Made by a program: the position numbers and the translations under genes
Notes under the pieces: generated by a model
What the model was told of the DNA's origin: nothing
The model's input: the letters and a program-made list of their open reading frames with translations, nothing else
Databases searched by the model: none
From: Bradyrhizobium algeriense
GTDB lineage: Bacteria; Pseudomonadota; Alphaproteobacteria; Rhizobiales; Xanthobacteraceae
Assembly (NCBI RefSeq): GCF_003062295.1
Contig: NZ_PYCN01000022.1
Location: 1 to 64,000, forward strand
Direction of reading: 5' to 3'
Length of the DNA: 64,000 nucleotides
Shown here: piece by piece, positions 1-9,600 of the stretch
How positions within the stretch are numbered: the stretch's first letter is position 1
Layout of the letters: every line of letters begins with the position of its first letter

Positions 1-266
1 CGCTCCTCGCAGCCCCGTGCGATCTTGCGCGACGAGTAGATCCCCTGGCTGTACGCATAAAGCAGCAGCGCTACCATCATGCCAGGATGATAGGGCGGAA
101 AGCCGCGCTCCTCGTCGTAGACATCCATGATCCGCGACAGGTCCAAGCCGGTGCGAACCGTGTCGCGCACAAAGTGGGCCGTGTGCCCGGAAGGCACCAA
201 ATCCTGGATCGATGGCGGCAGCAGCCAAACCTGATCAACGTCCCAAGGACGAAATGTCTTGCTCAT
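1..266 (-). CDS. IS1182-family transposase, N-terminal part (cut by window edge)
   Basis: The 88 visible codons begin MSKTFRPWDVDQ and continue with a proline-rich stretch, a segment reading HTAHFVRDTV, and PPYHPGMMVALLLYAYSQG followed by YSSRKIARGCEER. This is the N-terminal DUF772-type region of IS1182/IS5-like DDE transposases. The YHPxxM...LLxYxYxxGxxSSRxI signature is clear. The catalytic DDE core lies beyond the left edge, so it cannot be judged whether the gene is intact. The ATG is at 264-266. Confidence 0.85.
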   Translation of the reverse strand, partial: MSKTFRPWDVDQVWLLPPSIQDLVPSGHTAHFVRDTVRTGLDLSRIMDVYDEERGFPPYHPGMMVALLLYAYSQGIYSSRKIARGCEE

Positions 267-329
267 CCACCGTTTGAATCACGACGCTTGTTCTTCGTCG
301 AGAAAAATCCGATTACTCGGACAGGCTCC
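1..329 (-). mobile_element. IS1182-type insertion sequence, one end only
   Basis: The window opens inside an insertion sequence. The transposase reads leftward out of the window, and about 63 bases separate its start from the probable tip of the element. The tip lies near 329, where a fumarylacetoacetate-hydrolase gene is abruptly interrupted. A CTAG tetranucleotide at 329-332 could be the target sequence or its duplication, but the other end is outside the window so this cannot be confirmed. The family assignment rests on the transposase sequence. Confidence 0.75.
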
Positions 330-884
330 TAGCCACGGGCCAAGCGGGCCGAAGGTGTCGTGCGACTTGCCCTTGGTCCACTGGCCGCCGCGCTCCTGCT
401 GGAAATTGCGCTCGGAGACGTCGTTGCAGACGCAATAGCCGGCGACATGATTGAGTGCGTCGGCTTCCGAGACATACTTGGCGCGGGTGCCGATGATGGC
501 GGCGATCTCGACTTCCCAGTCAAGCTTGGTGGAGCCGCGCGGCTTTTCGACCGCGTCGTTCGGACCCGACAGCGAGGTGTTGGCTTTGATGAAGAAGATC
601 GGCTCGGTCGGGATCGGCGAGCCCGTCTCCTTGGCATGGTCGCTGTAGTTCAGGCCGATCGCGACGAATTTCGAGATGCCGGTAACCGGCGCGCCGAAGC
701 GCTGTTTGCCGTCGACGGCGGGAAGTTTGGAGGTATCCAGCGCCGCGAGTTTGGCGAGCCCGGCCGGCGCATAGGCCTCACCGTCGAGATCCCTGACCTG
801 CGCCGAAAGATCGCGCAACTGGCCGGATTTATCGATCAGGCCGGGCTTTTCCGCGCCCTTGGCGCCGTAACGAACGAGCTTCAT
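279..884 (-). pseudogene. Fumarylacetoacetate hydrolase family gene truncated by the IS
   Basis: Starting MKLVRYGAKGAEKPG, the protein shows FAH-fold features: the core region with GLNYSDHAKE, the metal-site region around KLDWEVEIAAIIG, and the YCVCNDVSERNFQ segment typical of ureidoglycolate lyase/FAH-like isomerases and hydrolases. After GPLGPWL (about residue 184) the reading frame enters insertion-sequence DNA, and about 17 foreign codons follow before a stop. Family members are about 280 residues long, so roughly the last third, including part of the substrate pocket, is lost. It is very probably non-functional. The remainder might lie on the far side of the IS, outside the window. Confidence 0.85.
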
Positions 885-1037
885 TTTGTCACTCCCTGCG
901 GGGTTTATCAGGCTTATCGGTGGTATACCTCGACACGCTTCATGGAACAGCGGGGCAGGAAATTCAACTGCCGAAAGCGCAGGGTAGGGTGGGCAAAGGC
1001 GCCCTTGCGCCGTGCCCACCACCCAGCGTGTCGCGCG

Positions 1038-1883
1038 CTACAGCGCCACGAACCGGAAGGCGTCGCCGTCGCGCTTGATATGGCCGGCACTGAAGTGTCC
1101 GCCAATAACCAGCGCCGGCGTGTCGGCAAAGCGCGAGAACAGCTCGCGCCGAGTTTCGACCGACTGCCGGGGATTGGAATCGGCCGTGGACGACCAATCG
1201 AGATGGGCCATCTGGCAGGGATGGTGGGCGACGTCGCCCGTCAGCAGAGCTTCCTCACCGTCCGACCTGATGTGGACGCTCATATGGCCGGGGCTGTGGC
1301 CGGGTGTCGGGATCAGGGTGATTTCATCCGTCAGCCTGGCATCGCTGGCGACGAGATCGGCCTTGCCGGCCTCTGCGATCGGTTTCACGGAATCGGCGAA
1401 CACGGCGGCCCTGTCCGACGCGTCGCTGTGGTCGCGCCAGTACTCGTATTCGGTCTTGCCGAACACGTATCGCGCGTTGACAAAAGTGGGCACCCATTTG
1501 CCGTCGACAAGTTTCGTATTCCATCCGACATGGTCGACATGCAGATGCGTGCACAGCACGGTGTCGATGCTGTCGGGCGGGAAGCCCGCCGCCGTCAGCC
1601 TGTCGAGGAACGGGTCCTGCCGGTTGTTCCAGGTCGGCACGTTGCGGCCCTGCTTGTCGTTGCCGAGCCCGGTGTCGACAATGATCCGGCGCGTGGGCGT
1701 CTCGACCAGGAACGAATGGATCGACATTTTCAGCCGGCCCTCCCCGGTCGCGAAAGGCGGTATGAGCCACGGCAGTTTCTGGATTTCCTCGTTGGTCGCG
1801 AGCGGCAGGATGAAACGGGTGCTGCCGACCGCCTCCATTTCGACGGCCCTGGTGATCCTGACCCTGCCCACGTTCCACTGCAT
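1038..1883 (-). CDS. MBL-fold metallohydrolase
   Basis: This 281-aa protein of the metallo-beta-lactamase superfamily carries the canonical metal motif THLHVDH (HxHxDH), a later GHSPGHMSVH histidine site, the LLTGDV aspartate site and a terminal GGHFSAGHI histidine. The set is consistent with a binuclear zinc hydrolase of the AHL-lactonase/glyoxalase-like branch. The substrate cannot be told from sequence. The chosen ATG (1883) follows a GAGGAAG ribosome site at good spacing. An ATG 15 bases further upstream has no such site. The gene is transcribed in the same direction as the broken FAH gene, about 150 bases upstream of it. Confidence 0.85.
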   Translation of the reverse strand: MQWNVGRVRITRAVEMEAVGSTRFILPLATNEEIQKLPWLIPPFATGEGRLKMSIHSFLVETPTRRIIVDTGLGNDKQGRNVPTWNNRQDPFLDRLTAAGFPPDSIDTVLCTHLHVDHVGWNTKLVDGKWVPTFVNARYVFGKTEYEYWRDHSDASDRAAVFADSVKPIAEAGKADLVASDARLTDEITLIPTPGHSPGHMSVHIRSDGEEALLTGDVAHHPCQMAHLDWSSTADSNPRQSVETRRELFSRFADTPALVIGGHFSAGHIKRDGDAFRFVAL

Positions 1884-2001
1884 CCGGCGCTTCCTCATCG
1901 TTTCTGATTGTTCGGGCAAGGATGCGGGTTTCCATGTTCCGGTGCAATGGATCGTCTGACGGCGTTCGGCGTTATCGCATAGCCCGTATGAGGAACATGC
2001 G

Positions 2002-2415
2002 ATGCCAGAACTCACGATTTCGCCTGAAAAAGTCGGCTTCCTGATCGAGAAAGCCCGCCAGTTCGACGTCAAGGAAGCGGCATCCGATCCGGACTCCGGA
2101 TCCAATCCCGCCGACGACGAAATGATCGATGTGCTCGAGGACAACGGACGCGATCCGGTCGCGCGCGAGATCGCCGGTTTCATCGATGCGCTGAGCGAGG
2201 ACGAACAGGTCGACCTCGTCGCGCTGATGCGGCTCGGCCGCGGCGACGGGACAATCGAGGAATGGAAAGATTTGCGGCGGCAGGCCGCGGAAGGACGAAG
2301 CGGTCCCACCGCGCGCTATCTGCTGGGCGAGCCGATGCTCGGCGACCTTCTCGCCGAAGGTCTCGATGAGTTCGGCCTGTCCTGGACGGAGGGACGGACC
2401 ACGCCGATCCAGTAG
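2002..2415 (+). CDS. DUF3775 domain protein
   Basis: A 137-aa acidic soluble protein with the pattern of the DUF3775 family: an N-terminal helix (ISPEKVGFLIEKARQFDVKE), a low-complexity acidic linker, then ELIGFID-like, LSEDEQVDLVALMRLGRGD and EEWxxLRxxA segments, ending in a YLLGxPxLGDLLxEGL stretch. No function is established for the family, which is common in rhizobia as a single small gene. It stands alone on the plus strand between minus-strand genes, 6 bases from the convergent MDR gene. There is no signal peptide or membrane segment. Confidence 0.85.
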   Translation: MPELTISPEKVGFLIEKARQFDVKEAASDPDSGSNPADDEMIDVLEDNGRDPVAREIAGFIDALSEDEQVDLVALMRLGRGDGTIEEWKDLRRQAAEGRSGPTARYLLGEPMLGDLLAEGLDEFGLSWTEGRTTPIQ

Positions 2416-2421
2416 CTGTAG

Positions 2422-3411
2422 CTACCTGGCGCAGTCCACGACCACCGTGCCGAGCTTGTCGCCTTTCTCCACCGCAAGATGTGCCTGCGCGGTGTCCGAG
2501 AGCGCAAACTGGGCTGCTACGTTGTGAATGCGCGGCCCCGCCCCCAGCCACTTTGAAATGTCCGCTTGCGCCGCCGCCAATAATGGCTGTGGCAGCGCGA
2601 ACAGCACCAGCGCGCGCAGCGCGATGCATTTTTCCATCAACTCGCGCATCGGCACCACAGGCGTGCGGTTGCCGTTGCTGGCGTACACCGCGATCGTCGA
2701 ATTGATGCCCATCAGTTTCAGCGTGGTATCGATATTGCCGCCGAAATCGACATCGACGACGCGGTCGACGCCGCGCTGCCCGGTGAAGGCCATCGCTTTG
2801 GCGACGACATCTTCGCTTCTGTAGTTCACGACGAGGTCGGCGCCGGCAAGTCGCGCCTGCTCGGCCTTGGCCGCCGAACTGACGGTCGCGATCACCTTGG
2901 CACCGCCCCATTTGGCGAGTTGCACGGCATAGTGACCTACGGCGCCCGCGCCGCCGGTGACGAGCACCGTCTGCCCCACGATCGGGCCGTCGCAGTAGAG
3001 GCAGGTCCACGCGGTCATGCCGGGGATACCGAGTGTGGCGCCTTCCGCGAACGACAAATTGTCGGGCAGCGGCGTCACCAGATGTTCGGCGAGTGAAATA
3101 TACTCCGCCGCCGTGCCGAACGCGCGGCCGTTGCGCTGGCCGTTGAACAGCCAGACACGCTGACCGGCCTTGAGTCGCGTGACGCCGTCGCCGACCTGAT
3201 CGATGATCCCAGCGCCGTCGCTGTTCGGAATGACGCGCGGATATTCCATCGGCCGGTAGCCGCCGCCGCGACGGCCGACATCGGCGGGATTAACGCCGGA
3301 CGCCTCCAGCCGCACCCGGACTTCGCCCGGGCCGGCCACCGGCGTCGGCATCTCGCCATAGGTCAGCACGTCGGGCGCGGGGCCCGCTCGCTCGTACCAG
3401 ACTGCCTTCAT
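2422..3411 (-). CDS. NADPH:quinone reductase-type MDR oxidoreductase
   Basis: A 329-aa zinc-independent medium-chain dehydrogenase/reductase. The N-terminal GroES-like domain reads MKAVWYERAGPAPDVLTYGE, followed by RLEASGVNPADV. The Rossmann domain carries VLVTGGAGAVGHYAVQLAK for NADPH binding. Zinc-binding residues of alcohol dehydrogenases are absent, which places it with quinone oxidoreductase/zeta-crystallin proteins. Its ATG overlaps the stop of the upstream SDR gene by four bases (ATGA), so the two are translationally coupled and probably act in one reductive pathway. Substrate unknown. Confidence 0.88.
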   Translation of the reverse strand: MKAVWYERAGPAPDVLTYGEMPTPVAGPGEVRVRLEASGVNPADVGRRGGGYRPMEYPRVIPNSDGAGIIDQVGDGVTRLKAGQRVWLFNGQRNGRAFGTAAEYISLAEHLVTPLPDNLSFAEGATLGIPGMTAWTCLYCDGPIVGQTVLVTGGAGAVGHYAVQLAKWGGAKVIATVSSAAKAEQARLAGADLVVNYRSEDVVAKAMAFTGQRGVDRVVDVDFGGNIDTTLKLMGINSTIAVYASNGNRTPVVPMRELMEKCIALRALVLFALPQPLLAAAQADISKWLGAGPRIHNVAAQFALSDTAQAHLAVEKGDKLGTVVVDCAR

Positions 3412-4190
3412 AGCGTGCCCGGAAACGCGCCGCCGTCGAGCAGGATGTTCTGGCCGGTGATGTAGCCGGCCTTGGCGCCGCACAGGAACGCGCAGGCATA
3501 GCCGAACTCATCGGGCTCGCCGAACCGTCCGGCCGGATTTTGCTTGGCGCGCTCGGCAAACACTTGATCCGGCGTGATGCCGCGCTTCTCGGCTTCCGCT
3601 TTCCCCACGCCGCGCAGGCGGTCGGTGTCGAACGGTCCCGGCAGCAGCGCGTTGATGGTGACGTTGCTGATCACGGTCTTGCGCGACAGCCCGGCGACAA
3701 AGCCGGTGAGGCCGGCGCGCGCGCCGTTGGAAAGGCCGAGGATATCGATCGGCGCCTTCACCGCAGCCGAGGTGATGTTGACGATGCGGCCGAACTTCCG
3801 CGCCATCATGCCGTCCACCGTCGCCTTGATCAGTTCGATCGGCGTCAGCATGTTGGCGTCGATCGCCTTGATCCAGTCGTCGCGGGTCCAGTTGCGGAAA
3901 TCGCCGGGCGGCGGGCCGCCGGCATTGTTGATCAGGATATCCGGCTCGGGGCAGGCTTTCAGCGCCGCCTCGCGCCCGGCTGGCGTCGTGATGTCGCCGG
4001 CGACTTCCGTGACGGTGACGCCGGGATTGGCTTTGCGGATTTCATCGGCGGTCTTTTTCAGCGCCTCCGCGCCACGCGCCGTCAGCGTGACATGCACGCC
4101 TTCATTGGCGAGCGCCATGGCGCAGGCGCGGCCCAGGCCCTTGCTCGATGCGCATACGATGGCACTGCGGCCTTTGATCCCAAGATCCAC
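3408..4190 (-). CDS. SDR-family oxidoreductase with atypical active site
   Basis: A 260-aa short-chain dehydrogenase/reductase-fold protein. The nucleotide motif reads CASSKGLGRACA, followed by the NNAG motif (ILINNAGG), GRIVNITSAAV around the catalytic serine and the C-terminal GxxDTxR/ITGQNILLDGG. Where classical members have YxxxK, this protein reads LSNGARAG, so both the tyrosine and lysine of the catalytic triad appear replaced. A subgroup of SDRs shares this feature. The enzyme may use another mechanism or act as a binding protein. It is the first gene of a two-gene operon with the MDR reductase. Confidence 0.85.
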   Translation of the reverse strand: MDLGIKGRSAIVCASSKGLGRACAMALANEGVHVTLTARGAEALKKTADEIRKANPGVTVTEVAGDITTPAGREAALKACPEPDILINNAGGPPPGDFRNWTRDDWIKAIDANMLTPIELIKATVDGMMARKFGRIVNITSAAVKAPIDILGLSNGARAGLTGFVAGLSRKTVISNVTINALLPGPFDTDRLRGVGKAEAEKRGITPDQVFAERAKQNPAGRFGEPDEFGYACAFLCGAKAGYITGQNILLDGGAFPGTL

Positions 4191-4340
4191 TGTTTCTCTC
4201 CCGTTATGTCAGGTGATGTTGTTGTAGTCCGATGCGGCCACTCTAGCCAAGTTGCGTGCCGCTGATAAGCCGCCGATAACGCATGATACGATCCCAGAAA
4301 CCGGACACGCACGGGGGCGCGAACGAGTTCAGCTCCCTCC

Positions 4341-4459
4341 ACGTCATTGCTAGCGAAGCGAAGCAATCCATGCCGCGGCACAACGGATGGCTGGATAGCT
4401 TCCGCCTACGCTCTTTGAGCTTCGGCGGACAAGTCGTCGCTACTCCTCGCAATGACGGG
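4341..4459. repeat. Dispersed palindromic intergenic repeat
   Basis: The stretch starts acgtcattgctagcgaagcg and ends gtcgctactcctcgcaatga, so its two ends form an imperfect inverted repeat. The core 'cgtcattgc-gagcgaagcgaagcaatcca' type is a familiar dispersed repeat of Bradyrhizobium and Rhodopseudomonas intergenic regions. It lies between two minus-strand genes. It is probably a non-autonomous repeat with RNA-folding potential rather than a gene. Confidence 0.75.
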
Positions 4460-4466
4460 AGCCCGA

Positions 4467-6080
4467 TCAATTCGCCCGCATCTCCGCCTTGATCATGTCG
4501 GCGGCCTTCTCTCCGATCATGATGGTCGGCGCATTGGTGTTGCCGCCGATCAGCGTCGGCATGACCGAGGCATCGACCACCCGCAATCCCTCGACGCCGT
4601 ACACTTTCAGCTTCGGATCAACCACGGCCATCGGATCGTTGACGCCCATCTTGGCTGACCCGACCGGGTGATAGACGGTGTCGACGCGCTCGCGCAAGAG
4701 GTTGCGGATGTCGTCATCGCTATGCACGCCTGCCGTGAACATCTCCTTCTTCTGCAACGCGCGCAGTGCCGGCGTCTCCATCAGCCGCTGCGTGGTCTTG
4801 AAGCCCGCAACCATGGTTTCCAGATCATCCGCCTCGCCGAAGAAGTTCGGATCGATCGCGGGCGCTGCGAACGGATCGGCACTGCTGAGCGAAACGCTGC
4901 CGCGGCTCTTTGGCCGCAGCAGGCAGACGTGGCAGGTAAAGCCGGTGCCGCGATGGCGCTTGCGGCCATGATCGTCGGCCAGCGCCATGCCGAAATGAAG
5001 CTGGATGTCGGGGATGTCGAGATCAGGCCGGGTTTTCAGGAAGCCGCCGCATTCGGCGAAGTTCGACGTCATCGGCCCCCTTCGTTCGCGCCGGTACTGG
5101 CCGATGGCCCGCAGCAGCCGCGGCAGGGCCTTGAGCGAGATGCCGTTAAAGTTGGGATTGTCGGACATGTAGCCGAACACGAAATCCGGATGATCCTGCA
5201 GGTTCTGTCCGACGCCGGGCAAATGACGCACGGTGGCGATGCCGTGCTTGCCAAGCGCCGCGCCGTCGCCGATGCCCGAGAGCATCAGCAGCTGCGGGGT
5301 CTGGAATGCGCCGGAGGACACGATCACCTCGCGCCGGGCGCGGATCTGCTTCAACTCCTTGCCCTGGCGATATTCGACGCCGACCGCGCGCTTGCCTTCG
5401 AACAGGATGCGGGTGGCATGGGCATGCGTCTCGACGCGCAGATTGGTGCGGTTTCCCATATGCGGGTGGATATAGGCGCGCGCGGCGCTGCAACGTTCGC
5501 CGTTCTTCTGCGTCAGTTGATAGATGCCGAGGCCCTCGTGCTCGGCGGCGTTGAAATCCTCGCGCAGCCGGAACTGCGCTTCCTGCGCGGCCTGCAGGAA
5601 GATCTGCTGCACCGGATTGCCGGTGCGCGACTTGTTGACGGCGAGCGGCCCGCCCTTGCCGTGATATTCGCCGTCGAAATCGGCGTTGTTTTCCGCGCGC
5701 TTGAAGTAAGGCAGCACGTCGGCGAACGACCAGTCGGCATTGCCGAGGGAAGCCCATTGATCGTAGTCGGCGCGGTGGCCGCGGATATAGACCATCGCGT
5801 TGATCGCGGAAGAGCCGCCGAGCCCCTTGCCGCGCGGCTGATAGCCGATGCGGCCGTTGAGGCCCTTCTGCGGCACGGTGTTGAAGGCCCAGTTGTTGAC
5901 GTTGCCTGCGACCATCAGCACGAGTGCGAACGGTGTCGTCACCACCCAATTTTCGTTCTTGCCGCCGGCGTCCAGCACCGCCACCGAAATGTTCGGGTCC
6001 TCCGACAGCCGCCCGGCCACCGTGCAGCCGCCCGAGCCGCCGCCCACCACCACGAAGTCGAACGTATCCGTCACGCGCAT
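4467..6080 (-). CDS. GMC-family FAD oxidoreductase (choline/alcohol dehydrogenase-like)
   Basis: A 537-aa glucose-methanol-choline oxidoreductase. The FAD-binding motif VVVGGGSGGCTVAGRLSE is at residues 10-27, the GMC signature region GKGLGGSSAINAMVYIRGH near residue 90, and the second signature SSGAFQTPQLLMLSGIG near residue 250. The C-terminal active-site region contains YHPVGSAKMG and GGNTNAPTIMIGEKAADMI. Length and motifs match alcohol/choline dehydrogenases such as AlkJ/BetA-like enzymes. The substrate is not determinable. There is no membrane helix. The start is preceded by a G-rich ribosome site. Confidence 0.9.
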   Translation of the reverse strand: MRVTDTFDFVVVGGGSGGCTVAGRLSEDPNISVAVLDAGGKNENWVVTTPFALVLMVAGNVNNWAFNTVPQKGLNGRIGYQPRGKGLGGSSAINAMVYIRGHRADYDQWASLGNADWSFADVLPYFKRAENNADFDGEYHGKGGPLAVNKSRTGNPVQQIFLQAAQEAQFRLREDFNAAEHEGLGIYQLTQKNGERCSAARAYIHPHMGNRTNLRVETHAHATRILFEGKRAVGVEYRQGKELKQIRARREVIVSSGAFQTPQLLMLSGIGDGAALGKHGIATVRHLPGVGQNLQDHPDFVFGYMSDNPNFNGISLKALPRLLRAIGQYRRERRGPMTSNFAECGGFLKTRPDLDIPDIQLHFGMALADDHGRKRHRGTGFTCHVCLLRPKSRGSVSLSSADPFAAPAIDPNFFGEADDLETMVAGFKTTQRLMETPALRALQKKEMFTAGVHSDDDIRNLLRERVDTVYHPVGSAKMGVNDPMAVVDPKLKVYGVEGLRVVDASVMPTLIGGNTNAPTIMIGEKAADMIKAEMRAN

Positions 6081-6399
6081 CCCCCCGGATTTTTTGTTCT
6101 GGCGACCTGTCTGGCCACACTTTGGGAGCTAAAACTCGGCTTTTGCGGCGTTTATGGCAAGAGCGGTTCCAGGAGGCGGTTTTACCCCCTCAAACCCTCG
6201 TTTTTGCTGTCATAAAATCCTCAAAAGCGGAGCCTTTCCCCTTTCCAAAGCAGGGCGACGTTGATACATACCCCTCGCGCCCGACGGCTTCGGCCCGGGT
6301 CGCCTTCTCAGGAAGTCTCCGAACGGGATCGATCGGCGTCATCTGACGTTCGCCGTGATCGTTTCGGCACCGGCTTTCTAAGGCAACGCAACGGTTTAA
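6081..6399. other. Intergenic region between GMC gene and tRNA
   Basis: This 319-base spacer should contain the promoters of the leftward GMC oxidoreductase gene and of the rightward initiator tRNA. I see no convincing -35/-10 pair, open reading frame, repeat or hairpin in it. Confidence 0.4.
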
Positions 6400-6476
<77 letters not shown>

Positions 6477-6492
6477 AGATCGATACCAAAAG

Positions 6493-6529
6493 CCCGGCAA
6501 TCTGAATGGATTGCCGGGTTTTTGTTTTT
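6493..6529 (+). terminator. Rho-independent terminator of the initiator tRNA gene
   Basis: A perfect 10-bp stem (cccggcaatc at 6493-6502, gattgccggg at 6509-6518) with a six-base loop is followed by a T-rich run tttttgttttt. It lies 17 bases after the tRNA CCA end and clearly ends the tRNA transcript. Confidence 0.92.
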
Positions 6530-6617
6530 AGGACCGAACCGTCGCTCCCGACAAAATCAATGACCTGGTTTGCGTAGGCCACTGCGAGTCGATTGCGCCC
6601 GCGACCAGCGTGGTCGC

Positions 6618-9600
6618 TTACCAGACGATGCGGAAGCCGCCTGTGCCCTTGTAGCTGTGATTATCGGAGCTGCCAGCGAGGCTCGCATTGTAGGAGACTT
6701 CGCCGAAGATGGCATAGCGGCCATTGGCCCAGCTGTAGGTGCCGCCGCCGCCGATGCTGCCCCACAGCCGGTCTTGCGCGCTGGCGAAGCTGGTGCCGGC
6801 CACATCGATGCTCGTGCCGTTGAGGAACTCGTACTGGACATTGGCGATGCCGTAGATGTCGGAGCGCACGATGCCCGAGCCGTCATTCCAGGTCTTCTGA
6901 TGGCTGAGCGCAAGTCCGGTGCGGCCGACCAGGCTGTCGTTATCGCGCAGCGACACCCGCGCGCCGAACCGATCGGCGAAGCTGGCGAAATCGACCTTCG
7001 AATAAGCGAGCTGCGCCTGCGGCGTCAGTGACCAGCCGTTGCTGACTGCGATCCGCCTGCCGGTTTCGACGCTGAAGGCATAGCCCAGCCCATCATTGCC
7101 GTGCGTCAGGCTGCCAACCAGCATTGAAGAAAGATCGCTGTGGTAGAACATCGACTGCGCCTGGCCGTCGACATAGAAACCGTTGTCGCCATACCAGGTC
7201 AGGGTGCTGCCGACGCCAGCGCCTTCGACGCGGATCCGGCCGTTGCCGAAGAACGAGGTGACATTGGCCGTGGTCAGACCATATTGCGCCGTGAGGCCGA
7301 CGATCAGCCTGCCCCGCTCATTCTCCAGCGCAAGACCGTCGAGGCCCGCCTGCAGCCTCATCTGATCGGCGGTGTAGGTCGAGCCGGTGGTGTTGGAGGG
7401 CTGCAGGTCGGCACGCCCACCTTCGATGCGGCCCCAGAATGCCGATGGCGTCGGCGAACCGTCACCCGGCACCGGCGCGATACCTGCGCGCGCCATGGCA
7501 TCGCTGCCGCCCCAATAGCGGTTGCCGACACGCTGCTGCAATGTTGGCAGTTCGTTCAGGCCGAGCAAGACCTGGGTATAGTTTTCGTAAAGCGGCACAC
7601 CGGGCTGAAAGAGCGGGCCGGGAGGTGCTGCGGGCGGCGGATTGATGAGGCTGGAGCGCAGGTACCAGTCGCCGTCCGCAGGAGTGCTGATACCATTCTT
7701 CTGCAGCGTATAGGCGTAGGCGCCGCCGACCACCGCCTGCTGGCCCTGAATGACGTAGTCCCCCTGCAGCGTGAATGTGCCATTCGAGGCGCCGCCGACA
7801 TCGACGACCTTGATGCCTTCGACGGTCGGCGCTCCAGTGCCGCCGACATTGGTGACCCGCACGTTGGTGGTGCCGGACGTATTACCAGTCACGACCAGCC
7901 GATCGGTTGGCGATGCATCGCCGCCGAGAACGCTCGCAATCTCCAGCAAGCCGCCGTTGCCGACGTAGTTGCCGGCGACGGTGAGCGTCCCGATGGAATT
8001 GCCAGGAGCGACCGTGCCCCCGGCAAAGTTGGTCGTATCGCACACCGTGCCGTTGCCGTGCAGCCGGCCCCCCGCCAGCACGTTCATGTCGCCGCACAGG
8101 CTGCCGTTGACGGCCAAGATGCCGGCCTCGACCGAGGTCGTGCCCATGAAGGCAGAGCTGTCGCCGGTGAGCACGGTGGTGCCCGGGCCGATCTGGCGGA
8201 TGGCGCCTGAGCCGGAGATGACGCCGCCGAAGTCCAGCGTGTTGGCGCGGTTGAACGCCAGCGTGCCGTCGTTCGTGATGTTGCCGAGGATCGAGCCGGT
8301 GGTCCCCCCGTTGCCGAGCTGCAGGGTGCCAGCCGAGATCGTCGTGCCGCCACCGTACGCATTGTTGCCGGTGAACATCGTCGTGCCGGTGCCGATCTGG
8401 CTCACCGCGCCGGTGCCGGAGATCGTGCCGCCGAAGGTGACCGCATCCGAGCGATTGAACGCCAGCACCCCGTTGTTGGTGATGTCGCCGAGGATCGAGC
8501 CGGTGGTGCCGCCGTTGCCGAGCTGCAGCGTCCCGGCGCTGATCGTCGTGCCGCCGCCGTACGTATTGTCGCCGGTGAGCACTGTCGTGCCGGGGCCGGT
8601 CTGGTTCACCGCGCCGGTACCGGAGATCGTGCCGCCGAAGGTGACCGCGTCCGAGCGGTTGAACGCCAGCGTGCCGTTGTCGACCACGTTGCCGACGATG
8701 CTGCCGGTCGTGCCGCCATTGCCCAGCTGCAGCGTGCCCGCTGTGATGGTCGTGCCGCCCGTGTAGGTGTTCGTATTGGTGAGAGCCCAGGTGCCCGCGG
8801 TATTGACCGCGAGCGCGCCGGCGCCGGAGACGACGCCGGACATGGTGTTGGCCGCGCCGTTGAAACTGCCGCCCAGTGTCGCGGTGCTCGAGATCGTCAT
8901 GGCGCCGCTGAGCGCCAACGCCCCTGTGCCGTCGTTGCTGATCGTGCCGCCGCCGACGAAGCCGAATAGCCAGCCGCGGTTGCTGCTGGCGCCCGTGCCG
9001 GTATAGCTCAGTCTGCCGTTGCTGCTGATGGTGGTGACGCCCGAGGCGCCTGAGGCGGTGCCGAGGGAGCTGATGGTCCCCAAATCCGCAAGCACCGGTG
9101 CCTGCACTGTCACGGCGGCGATCGTGCTGTTGCCGGTATAGGTGTTGGCGCCACCGAGGGTGATGGTCCGCGTGCCGAGGCCGCTGTACACAGCTTGCCT
9201 CGTGCCGCTGCTGCTGATCACGCCGAGCAAGGACAGGTTGGCGCCCGTAGCGTTGAAGGTGGCGCTGAACGCGTTGCTGTTTATCAGGATATCGCCGGTC
9301 AGCGTCAGCGCGCCGCTGCCCAAATTGCGCAGGGTAACGGTCCCCCCCGAGGGGGCGCCCCGGAGGTCCCAGTTGCGGTTGGAGCTGCGGGCGACGCTGC
9401 CAGTGTAGCTCAGGGTCGGGTTGCCTTGGCCGTTGGCCACCACGATAGTGCCGTTGGCCGCCGTGGTCGGCGCGCCCAGCGCGCTGGCCACGCCCAGGTC
9501 GGCGATCGAGTTGAACGAATAAGTGGCGTTCGCCAGGTTGCCCGTGAACTGGGTTTGGCCGGTGTAGTCGCTGGCGTTATTGCTCAAGGCAACCCCCGGC

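Noticed and set aside
360..1907. Plus-strand open frame of about 515 codons opposite the FAH and MBL genes
   Set aside because: It runs across two recognisable minus-strand genes and their spacer and has shadow-frame composition.
4668..6215. Plus-strand open frame of about 515 codons opposite the GMC oxidoreductase gene
   Set aside because: Antisense to a full-length, well-conserved oxidoreductase; no motif of its own.
8148..8759. Regular 204-bp repeats considered as a CRISPR-like array
   Set aside because: The units are contiguous, coding, in frame with the autotransporter and have no unique spacers.
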